DNA of 64,000 nucleotides from Verrucomicrobiia bacterium (lineage in GTDB: Bacteria > Verrucomicrobiota > Verrucomicrobiia > Limisphaerales > UBA9464): assembly GCA_019634635.1 (NCBI GenBank), contig JAHCBB010000019.1:1-64000 (forward strand), read 5' to 3'. Position numbers and translations under genes: made by a program. The stretch's first letter is position 1, and every line of letters begins with the position of its first letter. This document shows, piece by piece, positions 44,330-53,747 of the stretch. Under the pieces are notes generated by a model. That model had not been told where the DNA came from. It searched no databases and saw only the letters and a program-made list of their open reading frames with translations.

Positions 44330-45649
44330 ATGAATTCCACTGGATCCGCCCCGGAGCTGCCGCGCCGCGACTTTGTGAAGTCCGGTTCCCTGGCCGCGAT
44401 CATGGCCGCGCTGGGCGGTGTGCCGATCACCGGAGAGGAGCCTGCGGCGGACCCGGCGGGCACGCTTCCGGTGCCGAAGGCGGACCCAAACTATGCCGAG
44501 AAACCGCCGGGACCGCCGGTATCGTTCGGCGTCGTTGGCCTCGGGGTTCAGGGCCGTGAAATCCTTACCCAACTTGGGCGGTTGCCGAACGCACCTGTGG
44601 CCGCCATCTGCGACAGCTACCGCGCGTCGCTCAAGCGGGCCTCCGAGGCGGCCCCGGACGCCGCGCAATTCACCGACTACCGGCAGTTGCTCGATAACCC
44701 GAAGGTGCAGGCCGTGGTCGTGGCGACCCCGACACCGTTGCACCGCGAGATCGCCCTGGCGGCCATGGAAGCCGGGAAGCATGTGTATCTGGAGGCGCCG
44801 ATGGCTCATTCCATCGAGGACGGCCGGGCCATTGCCCGGGCCGCCAGAGCGCTCCCCGAAGGGCGGATTTTTCAGGTGGGGCTGCCCTTCCGCGAAAACC
44901 CCCAGCACCACCACGTGCTGAAATTTTTCCGAACCGGCGCCTGTGGCACCACGGCGGAGGCGTCGGCCCAGGTCAACAAGAAGCAGTCCTGGAGGCGGGC
45001 CTCGCCCAATCCGGAACGGGAGAAGGCCCTGAACTGGCGCCTCGACCCGGCCACCTCACTCGGGTTGGTCGGCGAACTGGGCATCCATTCCGTGGACTGT
45101 GCGAGCTGGTATCAGGATGCCCTGCCCACGGCGGTTTCAGGGTTCGGCAGCGTCCGTTTTTGGGACGACGGACGCATGGTGCCCGACACGATCCAGACCG
45201 TGTTCGATTACCCGGGCGGAGTCCGCCTCGTGTTCACCGCCACGCTGGTCAGCTCCTTTGGGGGCGAGCAGCAGGTGTTCAACGGCAGCGACGCCACGAT
45301 CCTGATCCGGGACAACAAGGGCTGGATGTTCAAGGAAGCCGACGCCCCGCTGCTGGGGTGGGAGGTGTACGCCCGCAAGGACGAGATCCTGGACGAGCTG
45401 GGCATCGCCCTCGTGGCCAACGCGACCAAGATTCTGGCGCAGGGCAAGAAGCCCGCGGAGGCCGCCAGCGACACGGATTCGCCGCTGCGGTATGCGCTCG
45501 AGAAGTTCATGGAGCATGTCCACGAGGGCACCCCGCCCGTCGCCGGCTGGAAGGTCGGCTTCGAATCCCTCGTGACCGTGGTGCGGGCCAGCGAGGCCGT
45601 ACGGCAGGGGGGCCGGCTCGAATACGATGGTGCGATGTTCGAGGTGTAA
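44330..45649 (+). CDS. Gfo/Idh/MocA family oxidoreductase, Tat-exported
   Basis: 439 residues. Tat signal RRDFVKSGSLAAIMAALGG, then a Rossmann fold (VSFGVVGLGVQGREILTQL) and the C-terminal alpha/beta domain (TSLGLVGELGIHSVDCASWY). In the family's EKP motif, whose Lys is catalytic in many members, this protein reads VYLEAPMAHS, so the Lys is replaced by Ala. The enzyme may work differently or be non-dehydrogenase. An NAD(P)-binding protein exported by Tat is expected to load its cofactor before export. Context suggests oxidation of sugars together with the ThuA-DUF1080 protein. Confidence 0.88.
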   Translation: MNSTGSAPELPRRDFVKSGSLAAIMAALGGVPITGEEPAADPAGTLPVPKADPNYAEKPPGPPVSFGVVGLGVQGREILTQLGRLPNAPVAAICDSYRASLKRASEAAPDAAQFTDYRQLLDNPKVQAVVVATPTPLHREIALAAMEAGKHVYLEAPMAHSIEDGRAIARAARALPEGRIFQVGLPFRENPQHHHVLKFFRTGACGTTAEASAQVNKKQSWRRASPNPEREKALNWRLDPATSLGLVGELGIHSVDCASWYQDALPTAVSGFGSVRFWDDGRMVPDTIQTVFDYPGGVRLVFTATLVSSFGGEQQVFNGSDATILIRDNKGWMFKEADAPLLGWEVYARKDEILDELGIALVANATKILAQGKKPAEAASDTDSPLRYALEKFMEHVHEGTPPVAGWKVGFESLVTVVRASEAVRQGGRLEYDGAMFEV

Positions 45650-45715
45650 TCCGGGGGCGTACCGACCCATGCCCATCGGTTGTCCCCCGTGTCCCCACGC
45701 CCACCGCGACCTGCG

Positions 45716-46303
45716 ATGAAGCTTCATGAACCGGAGGCATGGGCGGCATCCCGGGACCCGGGTCCGGATGCGCCGTATGCCGATCGGATCGCTGCCATCA
45801 TCGCCGCGCTTGGGATCCCGCCTGATTACGGAAGCCGCAGGTCCATGGTCCTGCATCCGGAGGCCGGCGCGTTGGTGCCGGCGCGGACCCTTCCCGACGG
45901 GCGTCAGATCCATCTGATGCCGCCGGCAGCCTGTGCCTGGGCCGGCATGGTGGCCGCAGCAGCGACGGAGGGCGTGACCCTGATTCTGGTCTCCGGCTTC
46001 CGCAGCGCGGATCACCAGCGGCAGATCATCGAGCGAAGGATGTCCCAGGGGATTCGTCTGGATGAAATCCTTCGTGTCAACGCGGCGCCCGGCTACAGTG
46101 AACATCACACCGGGCGCGCCGTGGACATTGGCACCCCAGGTTGTCCGCCGCTGACGGAAGCCTTCGAGCAAACCGCGGCCTTCCGCTGGCTGGATCGCGA
46201 GGCTGCACGGTTCGGATTCCGGCTCACCTATCCGAGGGGCAATCCGCAGGGGATCCTCTACGAGCCATGGCACTGGTGCCATCACGGCCTGGGAGCCGGA
46301 TGA
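45716..46303 (+). CDS. D-alanyl-D-alanine carboxypeptidase, VanY family
   Basis: 195 residues. The zinc motif SxHxxGxAxD appears as SEHHTGRAVDIG, and EPWHW supplies the third ligand and catalytic region; LVSGFRSADHQRQII is the usual upstream motif. It trims the terminal D-Ala of peptidoglycan. No clear signal peptide is visible from ATG 45716, nor from the alternative TTG 45680, so location is uncertain. The gene starts 66 nt after the Gfo gene; dapL, making a peptidoglycan precursor, lies 93 nt downstream. Confidence 0.88.
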   Translation: MKLHEPEAWAASRDPGPDAPYADRIAAIIAALGIPPDYGSRRSMVLHPEAGALVPARTLPDGRQIHLMPPAACAWAGMVAAAATEGVTLILVSGFRSADHQRQIIERRMSQGIRLDEILRVNAAPGYSEHHTGRAVDIGTPGCPPLTEAFEQTAAFRWLDREAARFGFRLTYPRGNPQGILYEPWHWCHHGLGAG

Positions 46304-46396
46304 CCTGACCCACTGACCCAGGGCCAGGCGTGTTTCCCACATGCCATTCCGCTTGGACCCGTGGTCGGCCTTCCGTACCGTGCGCGCCGCGCGGAC

Positions 46397-47635
46397 ATGG
46401 CCTATCTCAACGAAAACTATCTGAAGCTCAAGGCGGGGTATCTGTTCCCCGAGATCGCCCGGCGTGTGAAGGCGTTTGGCGAGGCGCATCCCGCCGCCGC
46501 GTCACGCCTGATCCGCTGCGGGATCGGGGACGTCACGGAGCCCCTCCCGCCGGTGGTTGTGGCGGCCCTCCATCGGGCCGTGGACGACATGGCGCGGCGG
46601 GAAACGTTCCGCGGATACGGCCCGGAGCAGGGGTACGACTGGCTTCGGACCGCCATCGCCCGGGGCGACTATCGGGATCGCGGTCTGGAAGTGGCTGACG
46701 ACGAGGTGTTCGTCAGCGACGGGTCCAAGTGCGACTGCGGGGCCATTCTCGACATCCTTGGCGACCACAACCGCATCGCCATCAGCGACCCGGTGTATCC
46801 GGTCTATGTGGACACCAATGTCATGGCGGGCCACACCGGAGCAGCAGATTCCTCCGGTTCGTATGGCGGGCTGACCTATCTGCCATGCACCGAGGCCAAC
46901 CAGTTCATCCCGGAGCCGCCCCCGGAGCCGGTGGATGTGGTGTACTTGTGTTCGCCCAACAACCCGACCGGCGCTGCAGCAGGACGTCAGCACCTGGAGG
47001 CCTGGGTGGCCTACGCCCGTCACCATGGGACGCTGCTGTTGTTTGACGCCGCCTACGAGGCCTACATCACCGAGCCCGGGATTCCACGTTCGATCTATGA
47101 GATCCCCGGGGCGCGGGAGTGCGCGATCGAGTTCCGCAGCTTCTCGAAGGACGGCGGATTCACCGGGACCCGGTGCGCCTTCACCGTGGTGCCGAGGACG
47201 CTCCAGGCGCGGACGCGGTCCGGGGCGTCTCAACCGCTGCATCCGCTCTGGCTGCGACGCATGACCACAAAGTTCAACGGGGTCTCGTACATCGTCCAAC
47301 GGGGTGCCGAGGCGTTGTACTCGCCCGAGGGAAGGCAACAGGTGCGCGCGCTGGTCGCGCATTACCTCGGCAATGCCCGGATCCTGGTGGAGGCGGTGCG
47401 GACCGCGGGCCTGCAAGTTTTTGGAGGCATCAACGCGCCCTACATCTGGGTGGCGGCGCCGAAGGGATGGTCGAGTTGGCAGACGTTCGACAAGATCTTG
47501 AATGAAGCCCACGTGGTGATCACCCCGGGGAGCGGTTTTGGGAGCCAGGGGGAGGGCTACTTCCGGGTCAGCGCCTTCAACAGCCGGGCCAACGCGGAGG
47601 AAGTCGCCCAACGGCTCCTGGCGTTGCGATGGTGA
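46397..47635 (+). CDS. dapL: LL-diaminopimelate aminotransferase
   Basis: 412 residues. It converts tetrahydrodipicolinate directly to LL-diaminopimelate with glutamate, the short lysine/peptidoglycan route used by Verrucomicrobia, Chlamydiae and plants. Family features: [65 protein letters not shown] (PLP Lys in SFSK), and [20 protein letters not shown] 46397 is the usual start. Converges with the CotH-like gene 10 nt downstream. Confidence 0.94.
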   Translation: MAYLNENYLKLKAGYLFPEIARRVKAFGEAHPAAASRLIRCGIGDVTEPLPPVVVAALHRAVDDMARRETFRGYGPEQGYDWLRTAIARGDYRDRGLEVADDEVFVSDGSKCDCGAILDILGDHNRIAISDPVYPVYVDTNVMAGHTGAADSSGSYGGLTYLPCTEANQFIPEPPPEPVDVVYLCSPNNPTGAAAGRQHLEAWVAYARHHGTLLLFDAAYEAYITEPGIPRSIYEIPGARECAIEFRSFSKDGGFTGTRCAFTVVPRTLQARTRSGASQPLHPLWLRRMTTKFNGVSYIVQRGAEALYSPEGRQQVRALVAHYLGNARILVEAVRTAGLQVFGGINAPYIWVAAPKGWSSWQTFDKILNEAHVVITPGSGFGSQGEGYFRVSAFNSRANAEEVAQRLLALRW

Positions 47636-47645
47636 GGTCCCCGGC

Positions 47646-50639
47646 TTAGAACGGGGACATCTGGCGCGGGGTCAGCACGCGGTAAAGCGATCCCGGGTCT
47701 TCGGTCAGTGGCACCGCGACAGTGATCGGACCGCTGGTCACCGCGGGTGGAAGGTTCGTCACCAGCGTCCATGCCGGCGCAGGCAGGCCGGGCGCTGATT
47801 CCACGGCAAAGGTTTGTCCTGCGGCCGCGGTGAACGTCAGCACAAGGTGCCCTGCTTCCCGGCGTGCCGCGAGGTCGCGCAGATCGGGGGCGGGGACATC
47901 TCCGCGTCCCGGAGTGCCGCCCTCGACGGTGCTCTGGTCCCAGGACGACGCGTCGCCCCAGAGCGTCACCGGTCCGGATGGATCCCGATGTGTGAGCGAA
48001 TGGCCGCGCCCGTCGGTCGCGGGCTGCCAACGGTCGCTGTAGGCAAAGTCCAAAACCGACTCCCCAAACGGGCCGGTGAGAATCAGGGTGTCCAAGGCGT
48101 TGCCCAGCCGCGACGAGTAGGGGCCGAGGATGCGGAATCCGTCACCGTACCGCCGGCGCATGGCGTCCGGATGCTTCGCAAGGACCACGTTTTCCCCGGG
48201 CCAAAGGTCGCCGGCCGCAGGGGGGAACGCGTACGAGATGCCTCCAGAAAGGCGAAAGCCGTCGAGCACCAGGGTTTCGTGACCAACATTCCGGAATTCG
48301 ACGAACTCGTAGTCGTCGGCCGGAAACGGATCATCGGGTGGCGGATCGGGCGGGTGGTACATGATCTCGGTGATCCGGAGCCCGGGGATCGTGAGGGCGT
48401 AGGTGGCGTGGGACGGCGGACTCCACCGGTTGCCGGTGCGCACGCGCGCCACGACGCGGGCATTGGATTCCAGTGAAACCGGGCCGGAATAGCGGCGCGC
48501 CTGTGCCGCCACACCGCCGCCAGGGTTGCGCGGATCCGAACCATCGAGGGTGTAGTACACGGTCCCGGTCGCGGTGATCCGGAGCGTCACGCCGTCGGGG
48601 TGGTATCCCGGGGCTGGATCAAGCTCCGGCCAGCGCAGGATCGTGGAATCAATCCACTGCAGCCGATTGCTGATGAATTCCTTGAGGAACCCGATTTCCG
48701 CCTCGTAGCTGCCCCCGATGAAGGCATTGGGCCAGACGTATTCGTTGAGAATGCGCCACTTCTTGAAATTGCGATCCTGCGCTTCGGCCAGGAGGTTGGT
48801 GTAGCCATCCACCAGCGCGAGCACCCGGTCTGTGGCGAGAGCACCCGTTCTCAGCGACGCCCACCGGTCGGTGTGCCGCTGGCTGAATTCCGGATCTTCA
48901 AACAGCCTCCGGTACCAGGGGTAGCTGTCGTCTGAGAGCTGGGGGTGGTACCAGCCGGAGGCATTCCAGCCATCGAGGTAGTTGGCGTTGCCGAAGCTCA
49001 GGTTGTAATCCCAGATGGGACCCATCGCGAGCGGTCCACCCCGGGCCTTGGTCATGAAGGTGCTTAATCGGAACCCGTCAATGTTCTTGGCGACCTCGAC
49101 CAGCCAGTGGTGGTCCACGAAGGCCTCCGCATCAATGAACGCAGCATAGCCAGCCTCGGGATCGCGAAATTGGGGGCCATAAAGCGCGCCTTCAAACTGC
49201 CGCATGTAGGTCTGGATCCATCCGAGCTGCGCACTCCCGAGAAATCTCGGTTTGGGCCACTCAAAGCCCAGGTCCTGACCGCGCGGCGTGGTAAAGGGCC
49301 CGTCGTTCGGGTCAAGACGGTCCTTCTTGAGGATGTAGCCACCGGTGATTGCTGGCTCGATGAAGTCGGTGGATTCAACTTCGGGCACTCCCGCCCGGTG
49401 TCCGCCCCCCTTTATCTTCTCGATCAGCACGTACACCCCTTGATAGTCCGCCCCGTCCACACCGTCAGCCCGGTTGACGTACACTTCCACAAACCGGGTC
49501 CGCGGTGCGTAGCGCCCGATCGCCCGGCTCAGATCGTACGCCAGGACGTCCCGAATCAGGGACTTGTCGGTGTAGGGGGCGTAGAGCACCCAGTCGGCGT
49601 CCGCCGGCATCCCCAGAAGCGATTCGGCGCGATCGGCACCGGTTTCGTGATTGAGTTCAATCCCATAGGACTTCTTCGGGAACTGGGTGGAGCTGGATCC
49701 CCGGATTTCGATGCCGGCCCGCACGTGGATTGCGACCGGATTCGTCCACCCCGCCCGTCCCTCACCGGGCTCGATGATCGTCAGGTGGCCTTTTACTTTG
49801 GTGCCTTCCCCGATGGTCTGGCCGTGGGTCTCGAACAGAAGGATCGGCAGATTGGACGTGAACGCCTGCTGGGACGGGGACACTCGGGAGTATCCGGCGC
49901 CTGCCACCGGCCCGGGCACGCGGCCCTCCCGAAACACGCGCGCCCGGAGGCGCAGGGTGCGGTCCACTTGGATCGGCCCGTCGTATTCCGGAGACGTGAC
50001 GGCCGGAATCGAACCATCCAGGGTGAACCGGATGGTTCCTCCTGGTTCCTGGGAGGACAGGTGAAGTTCGAAGGGGTCCATGAATACCCCGCCCGGCACC
50101 GAAAATTCCACGCCACCGGCAATCTCCGTCCAGCCCTGGCTGTTTGGTGCAGCGGGGGTCGGCCGATCGAAGTACAGGAATGGTGGACCCACCGGTTCCG
50201 GGTTTGGGCCGCCGGAAATGTCGGTGAACTGCTCCGGATAGCCGGGGGCGAATTCGCTGGCGATGGTGACACCATCCGGTTGCACCAGCGCGAGGTACCC
50301 GCCGGCGCCCGGAAGTTTGAAATTGGTGTGCAGGGGACCGGCGACCCGCGCGCGATCCTTTCCTGAGGCGAACACCACCAGATAGGCGCCGGCCTCCAGC
50401 GTCCGGCCGGGGAACCGCCACCGGCCTGGATCGTCCGGCGCGTTGCTCAACGACCAGCCCGACAGGTCCACCGGCGCGCCGGTGGGATTGTGGATTTCGA
50501 TCCAGTCGGGAAACGACCGGTCTTCGTCAGCAAGGGATGCGGCATTCCGGGCCACGAACTCGCTGATCACCAACTGACCGCTGAGAGACCCGGTGCCTGC
50601 CAGCAACAGCAGTGCCGAGAGGATCCAAACTGGACGCAT
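47646..50639 (-). CDS. CotH kinase-family protein with lamin-tail domains, secreted
   Basis: 997 residues from ATG 50639 (signal peptide MRPVWILSALLLLAGTGSLS); TTG 50657 adds six residues. An N-terminal lamin tail domain (LVISEFVARNAASLADED, PDWIEIHNPTGAPVDLSGWS) is followed by a chitobiase-like C-terminal beta domain (GGTIRFTLDGSIPAV), the CotH domain (KKSYGIELNHETGADR, WVLYAPYTDKSLIRDVLAY, GGYILKKDRLDPND), a second beta domain, and a second lamin tail (DDYEFVEFRNVGHETLVLDG). CotH proteins are atypical protein kinases; here it would act on the surface. Monocistronic. Confidence 0.88.
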   Translation of the reverse strand: MRPVWILSALLLLAGTGSLSGQLVISEFVARNAASLADEDRSFPDWIEIHNPTGAPVDLSGWSLSNAPDDPGRWRFPGRTLEAGAYLVVFASGKDRARVAGPLHTNFKLPGAGGYLALVQPDGVTIASEFAPGYPEQFTDISGGPNPEPVGPPFLYFDRPTPAAPNSQGWTEIAGGVEFSVPGGVFMDPFELHLSSQEPGGTIRFTLDGSIPAVTSPEYDGPIQVDRTLRLRARVFREGRVPGPVAGAGYSRVSPSQQAFTSNLPILLFETHGQTIGEGTKVKGHLTIIEPGEGRAGWTNPVAIHVRAGIEIRGSSSTQFPKKSYGIELNHETGADRAESLLGMPADADWVLYAPYTDKSLIRDVLAYDLSRAIGRYAPRTRFVEVYVNRADGVDGADYQGVYVLIEKIKGGGHRAGVPEVESTDFIEPAITGGYILKKDRLDPNDGPFTTPRGQDLGFEWPKPRFLGSAQLGWIQTYMRQFEGALYGPQFRDPEAGYAAFIDAEAFVDHHWLVEVAKNIDGFRLSTFMTKARGGPLAMGPIWDYNLSFGNANYLDGWNASGWYHPQLSDDSYPWYRRLFEDPEFSQRHTDRWASLRTGALATDRVLALVDGYTNLLAEAQDRNFKKWRILNEYVWPNAFIGGSYEAEIGFLKEFISNRLQWIDSTILRWPELDPAPGYHPDGVTLRITATGTVYYTLDGSDPRNPGGGVAAQARRYSGPVSLESNARVVARVRTGNRWSPPSHATYALTIPGLRITEIMYHPPDPPPDDPFPADDYEFVEFRNVGHETLVLDGFRLSGGISYAFPPAAGDLWPGENVVLAKHPDAMRRRYGDGFRILGPYSSRLGNALDTLILTGPFGESVLDFAYSDRWQPATDGRGHSLTHRDPSGPVTLWGDASSWDQSTVEGGTPGRGDVPAPDLRDLAARREAGHLVLTFTAAAGQTFAVESAPGLPAPAWTLVTNLPPAVTSGPITVAVPLTEDPGSLYRVLTPRQMSPF

Positions 50640-50983
50640 GTGACGGTAACGTGACAAACGACCGGTGCGTTGTCATGCGGGTCATGACGGATTCTTTCCG
50701 GCCGGATGCCTCCGGAGATCCGCGGGTGACCCGGCGCAGTGGGAATCCTCGGCCTTTCGCGCCTTCGGGAGTCGCTGTCGAGGGCGTGCCGCCAGCGACG
50801 GGTCGCGCCCCCTGGAATTCACGCTTGGAATCCGGGGGGACGCATTGTCCGGCGGTTTGAGGCGTTCGCGGTGGGGTGAGGCTCCGCCGAACCGCGCGGC
50901 CAGGCGCGAGATGGGCTTGTGGGGACCCCAAAACGCGCACGCCAGGAGGCCCGCCCAGGGAGTGAGCCACCGCCTCCGGGCCT
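50640..50983. other. Intergenic region between CotH-like and symporter genes
   Basis: 344 nt with no gene recognised. Holds one copy of the GC-rich interspersed motif (50870-50893). The CotH-like promoter is expected here; the symporter gene ends at its other edge without an obvious terminator. Confidence 0.5.
50870..50893 (+). repeat. Interspersed GC-rich motif, third copy
   Basis: It shares GAGGCTCCGCCGA with 26441-26456, and its flank GGTGGGG matches the reverse copy at 33421-33443. Confidence 0.35.
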
Positions 50984-53710
50984 TCAGTGCTCGTGGTCGC
51001 GTATGTAGTCCTGTCGGAGCCCGAGGGCTTCAGGGGCGTGCAGCACGAGCATCTTCTCGCGGACATCGCCTGGCACGGCATGTCGGGTTCGGAGGGAGAC
51101 CACGATCATGAGCAGGATGGCCAGGGGAACCGCCCAGATCGCCGGTTGCTCGCAGAGGATGCGCAGCAGGGGATGGGCGGCCCAGAAGTCCACGAGGGAA
51201 TGGTCGCGCAAGGCGGAGAACCAGCCGGGCTCAGCCCGGCCCAACGCCTGAAACTTCGCGGCTTGGGCGGTGACAAAGGTGGTCCAGCTCGTGAGTGAGA
51301 TCGCGGCGACTGCCAGGAGCCCGCCGGTCAGCATGCCGGTGGCGGCGCCGTGGGTGGTCATGCCGCGCCACCAGACGCTCATGAAGAGGAGCGGGAAATA
51401 GCTGGCGGCGGCGATGGCAAAGGCCTGGCCGACCATGAAATTGATCTCGAAGTTCTCGACCAGCGTGCCAAGCCCGATGGCCACGGCGCCAATCCCCACG
51501 GCGGCCACCTTGAACATGCGCAGACGTTGGGCGGGGGTGCTTCCGGGATTGAGGATCCTCCCGTAGACGTCGTGGGCCATGGCGCCGGTCATGGAAACCA
51601 GCAGGCCGGAGAAGGTGGACATGAAGGCGGCGAAGGCCCCGGCGCAGGTGATGCCGCTGAGAATGGAGCCCAACGGACCCAAGCGTTCGCCGAGGACCGT
51701 GGGGAGCTTGAGCACGATGCCGTCGGTGCCGTTCACCCCGGTGCCCTCGTAGAGCGAGGGCATGAGGTTGCGTCCCATGACGCCAAACATCGGCGGAAAT
51801 ACATAGAACACCCCGATGAGAATCATGACCCACATCGTCGTGCGCTTGGCGGCGACCCCGTCAGGGTTGGTGTAGAAGCGCACCAGGATGTGGGGCAGCC
51901 CGGCCGTGCCGCAGACCAGGGCGATGATGAGGGAGTAGGTGTAGAGCAGGGCGTAGGGGCGGGGGTTGATCGGGTTGATCACCGCTTCCCGCGCAGGGAA
52001 CGCGATGAACTGGTTGCCGTGTTGCCGGAGGACCGTGATGCCGTTGGTCCGGAACGTACGCTCCAGGTGCTTGATCACTTCGTGAATGTGGAGCCCGCGC
52101 CACTCGAATTCCGGAATCAAAGGGGGAAGGTTTGGCGAGGTGCTGAGCTGGAAAGCCGCGCCGTGCGCAATGGGTGAGTTGTTGGCGACGAACCGGGCAT
52201 AATGCACCAGCAGGTTCGTTGTTGCCGTCGAAAAGTCCTCGATCATCCAGTTCTTGTTGGGCCTCTGAAGGATCCGGTTGAGGCGGTCCACAAGGTCCCT
52301 CGGGTACAACGATCCGGAGAAGGTGCTCCAGCCCGTTTCTATCGCTGGGACGGCCGCGAGGACCGGGGTCGCCGCCCTCGCCGCCTTGGTGGTCAACGGA
52401 CCAAAGGGATTGAGCCAGGTGGAATCGGGTGGCGCCTTCGCGGGCAGGGGCAGCCGTTCCACTCCGGCAAGTCCTCGCGTCCGGGAGAAATGGTCGAGCA
52501 CCGGTTGGTAGTCCCCGGCCGCACTCCGGGGATAGGCGAGGTAGTCGCTTCCTCCGAGATGGGCGAGGGTGATCTCGTGCGCGGCCAATTGGGTCAGCAG
52601 GCCGGCCGTAAGGATCTTGCGCGTCCCCAGGCCGGCGATGGGGAATTGCAGTTCCGGCTGGGGCTCGAGGGAGGCAATGCGCCAACCCTGCAATTCACCG
52701 AGGAGATGCAGTGCGGCTCCGTAGTGGAGGACCGGGACCTGAGCTCCAAATCCGTATCCCTCATTGCCGGTGGCGGCGCGGGCGAGTTCCGCCAGATCGG
52801 CATTCGTGAGCGCCCGGCCGAAGGCGCGGGACCCAAAGTCGGATCTCGAATTGTCGAACACGACGAGTCGTGGGCCATGCGCCTCCCTCTCGTAGTCGGT
52901 GAGTCCCTGGGAGTTCATCTGGAAAATGAACTCCGCGGGCGCCGTGGACTGGACGGCCGTCAGGAGTTGTTCCGCGCGCGCCGAGGTCGGCCGGGCTTCC
53001 TGCGAGGCGTTCACCCCGGCGGGATTGGTGCTGTGAAGGGATTTGGACTGATTTGCCCCAAGCTGGCTTCCATACCAGCCATACACGCTTGCCAGCACAA
53101 AGATGGGCACGGAGATGGCGAACATCTTGATCCAGTACTGGAAAGCCTGGACGAGGGTGATGCCCTTCATGCCGCCCAGGGCGACGTTGAGGGTGATGAC
53201 CGCCCCCACCACCACCACGCCAACCCAGTAGGGCAGTCCCTTGTGTCCAGCGAACTCGATGTCCTTGAACACGTAGGCGAGGGTGGTCCCGGCACCCTTC
53301 ATCTGGGGCATGGTGTAGAAAAAGCCGATGAAGAGGACAAAGATCACCGCGATCCTGCGGAAGACGGGCGAGTCATATCGTCCCTCGGCGAAGTCGGGGA
53401 TGGTGTAGGCGCCAAAACGGCGCAGGGGCCCGGCGATGAACAGCAGGAGGAAGAGATAGCCGCAGGCGTAGCAGACCGGATACCACAGCGCGTCGTAGCC
53501 GGCCGACATGACCATGCCGGCCACGCCCATGAAGGAGGCGGCGCTCAGGTATTCGCCGGAGATGGCGGAGGCGTTCCAGCCCACGGAAACGCTGCGGCCG
53601 GCGACGAAGAAATCGGAGGCGGACTTGGAGGTTCGTGCCGATCGGAAGCCCATCCAGATCGTAACGGCAACCGTGACGACCGAGAAAGCGAGGATCCAAG
53701 GGTCGGGCAT
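50984..53710 (-). CDS. Sodium:solute symporter (ActP/SSS-like) with ~370-residue insertion
   Basis: 908 residues against roughly 550 in ordinary acetate-type symporters. Residues 1-214 hold the first helices with SSS signatures (SASDFFVAGRSVSVGWNASA, SGEYLSAASFMGVAGMV, GALGGMKGITLVQAFQYW-like). Residues ~585-900 hold the rest, including ALVCGTAGLPHILVRFYTNP and FAAFMSTFSGLLVSMTGAMAHDVYG. Between them residues ~215-585 form a largely soluble segment replacing the short loop seen in ActP. No stop or frameshift interrupts it. Substrate unknown; a short organic anion such as acetate is the family default. It lies 18 nt behind a DUF485-like gene. Confidence 0.88.
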   Translation of the reverse strand: MPDPWILAFSVVTVAVTIWMGFRSARTSKSASDFFVAGRSVSVGWNASAISGEYLSAASFMGVAGMVMSAGYDALWYPVCYACGYLFLLLFIAGPLRRFGAYTIPDFAEGRYDSPVFRRIAVIFVLFIGFFYTMPQMKGAGTTLAYVFKDIEFAGHKGLPYWVGVVVVGAVITLNVALGGMKGITLVQAFQYWIKMFAISVPIFVLASVYGWYGSQLGANQSKSLHSTNPAGVNASQEARPTSARAEQLLTAVQSTAPAEFIFQMNSQGLTDYEREAHGPRLVVFDNSRSDFGSRAFGRALTNADLAELARAATGNEGYGFGAQVPVLHYGAALHLLGELQGWRIASLEPQPELQFPIAGLGTRKILTAGLLTQLAAHEITLAHLGGSDYLAYPRSAAGDYQPVLDHFSRTRGLAGVERLPLPAKAPPDSTWLNPFGPLTTKAARAATPVLAAVPAIETGWSTFSGSLYPRDLVDRLNRILQRPNKNWMIEDFSTATTNLLVHYARFVANNSPIAHGAAFQLSTSPNLPPLIPEFEWRGLHIHEVIKHLERTFRTNGITVLRQHGNQFIAFPAREAVINPINPRPYALLYTYSLIIALVCGTAGLPHILVRFYTNPDGVAAKRTTMWVMILIGVFYVFPPMFGVMGRNLMPSLYEGTGVNGTDGIVLKLPTVLGERLGPLGSILSGITCAGAFAAFMSTFSGLLVSMTGAMAHDVYGRILNPGSTPAQRLRMFKVAAVGIGAVAIGLGTLVENFEINFMVGQAFAIAAASYFPLLFMSVWWRGMTTHGAATGMLTGGLLAVAAISLTSWTTFVTAQAAKFQALGRAEPGWFSALRDHSLVDFWAAHPLLRILCEQPAIWAVPLAILLMIVVSLRTRHAVPGDVREKMLVLHAPEALGLRQDYIRDHEH

Positions 53711-53719
53711 GGGTGCGGT

Positions 53720-53747
53720 GGCCAGTGGTCAGTGGCCAGTGGTCAGT
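53720..53747. repeat. Two-copy 14-nt tandem repeat at gene junction
   Basis: GGCCAGTGGTCAGT occurs twice in tandem. It spans the stop codon of the DUF485-like gene on the minus strand and forms its last residues (TTGH). Similar ACTGACCACTGGCC-type strings are familiar low-complexity repeats in other GC-rich genomes (recollection, not checked). Confidence 0.8.

Noticed and set aside
51956..53068. Symporter insertion as a frameshift or assembly artefact
   Set aside because: The frame stays open with normal codon composition across the whole insert and both transporter halves are in the same frame.
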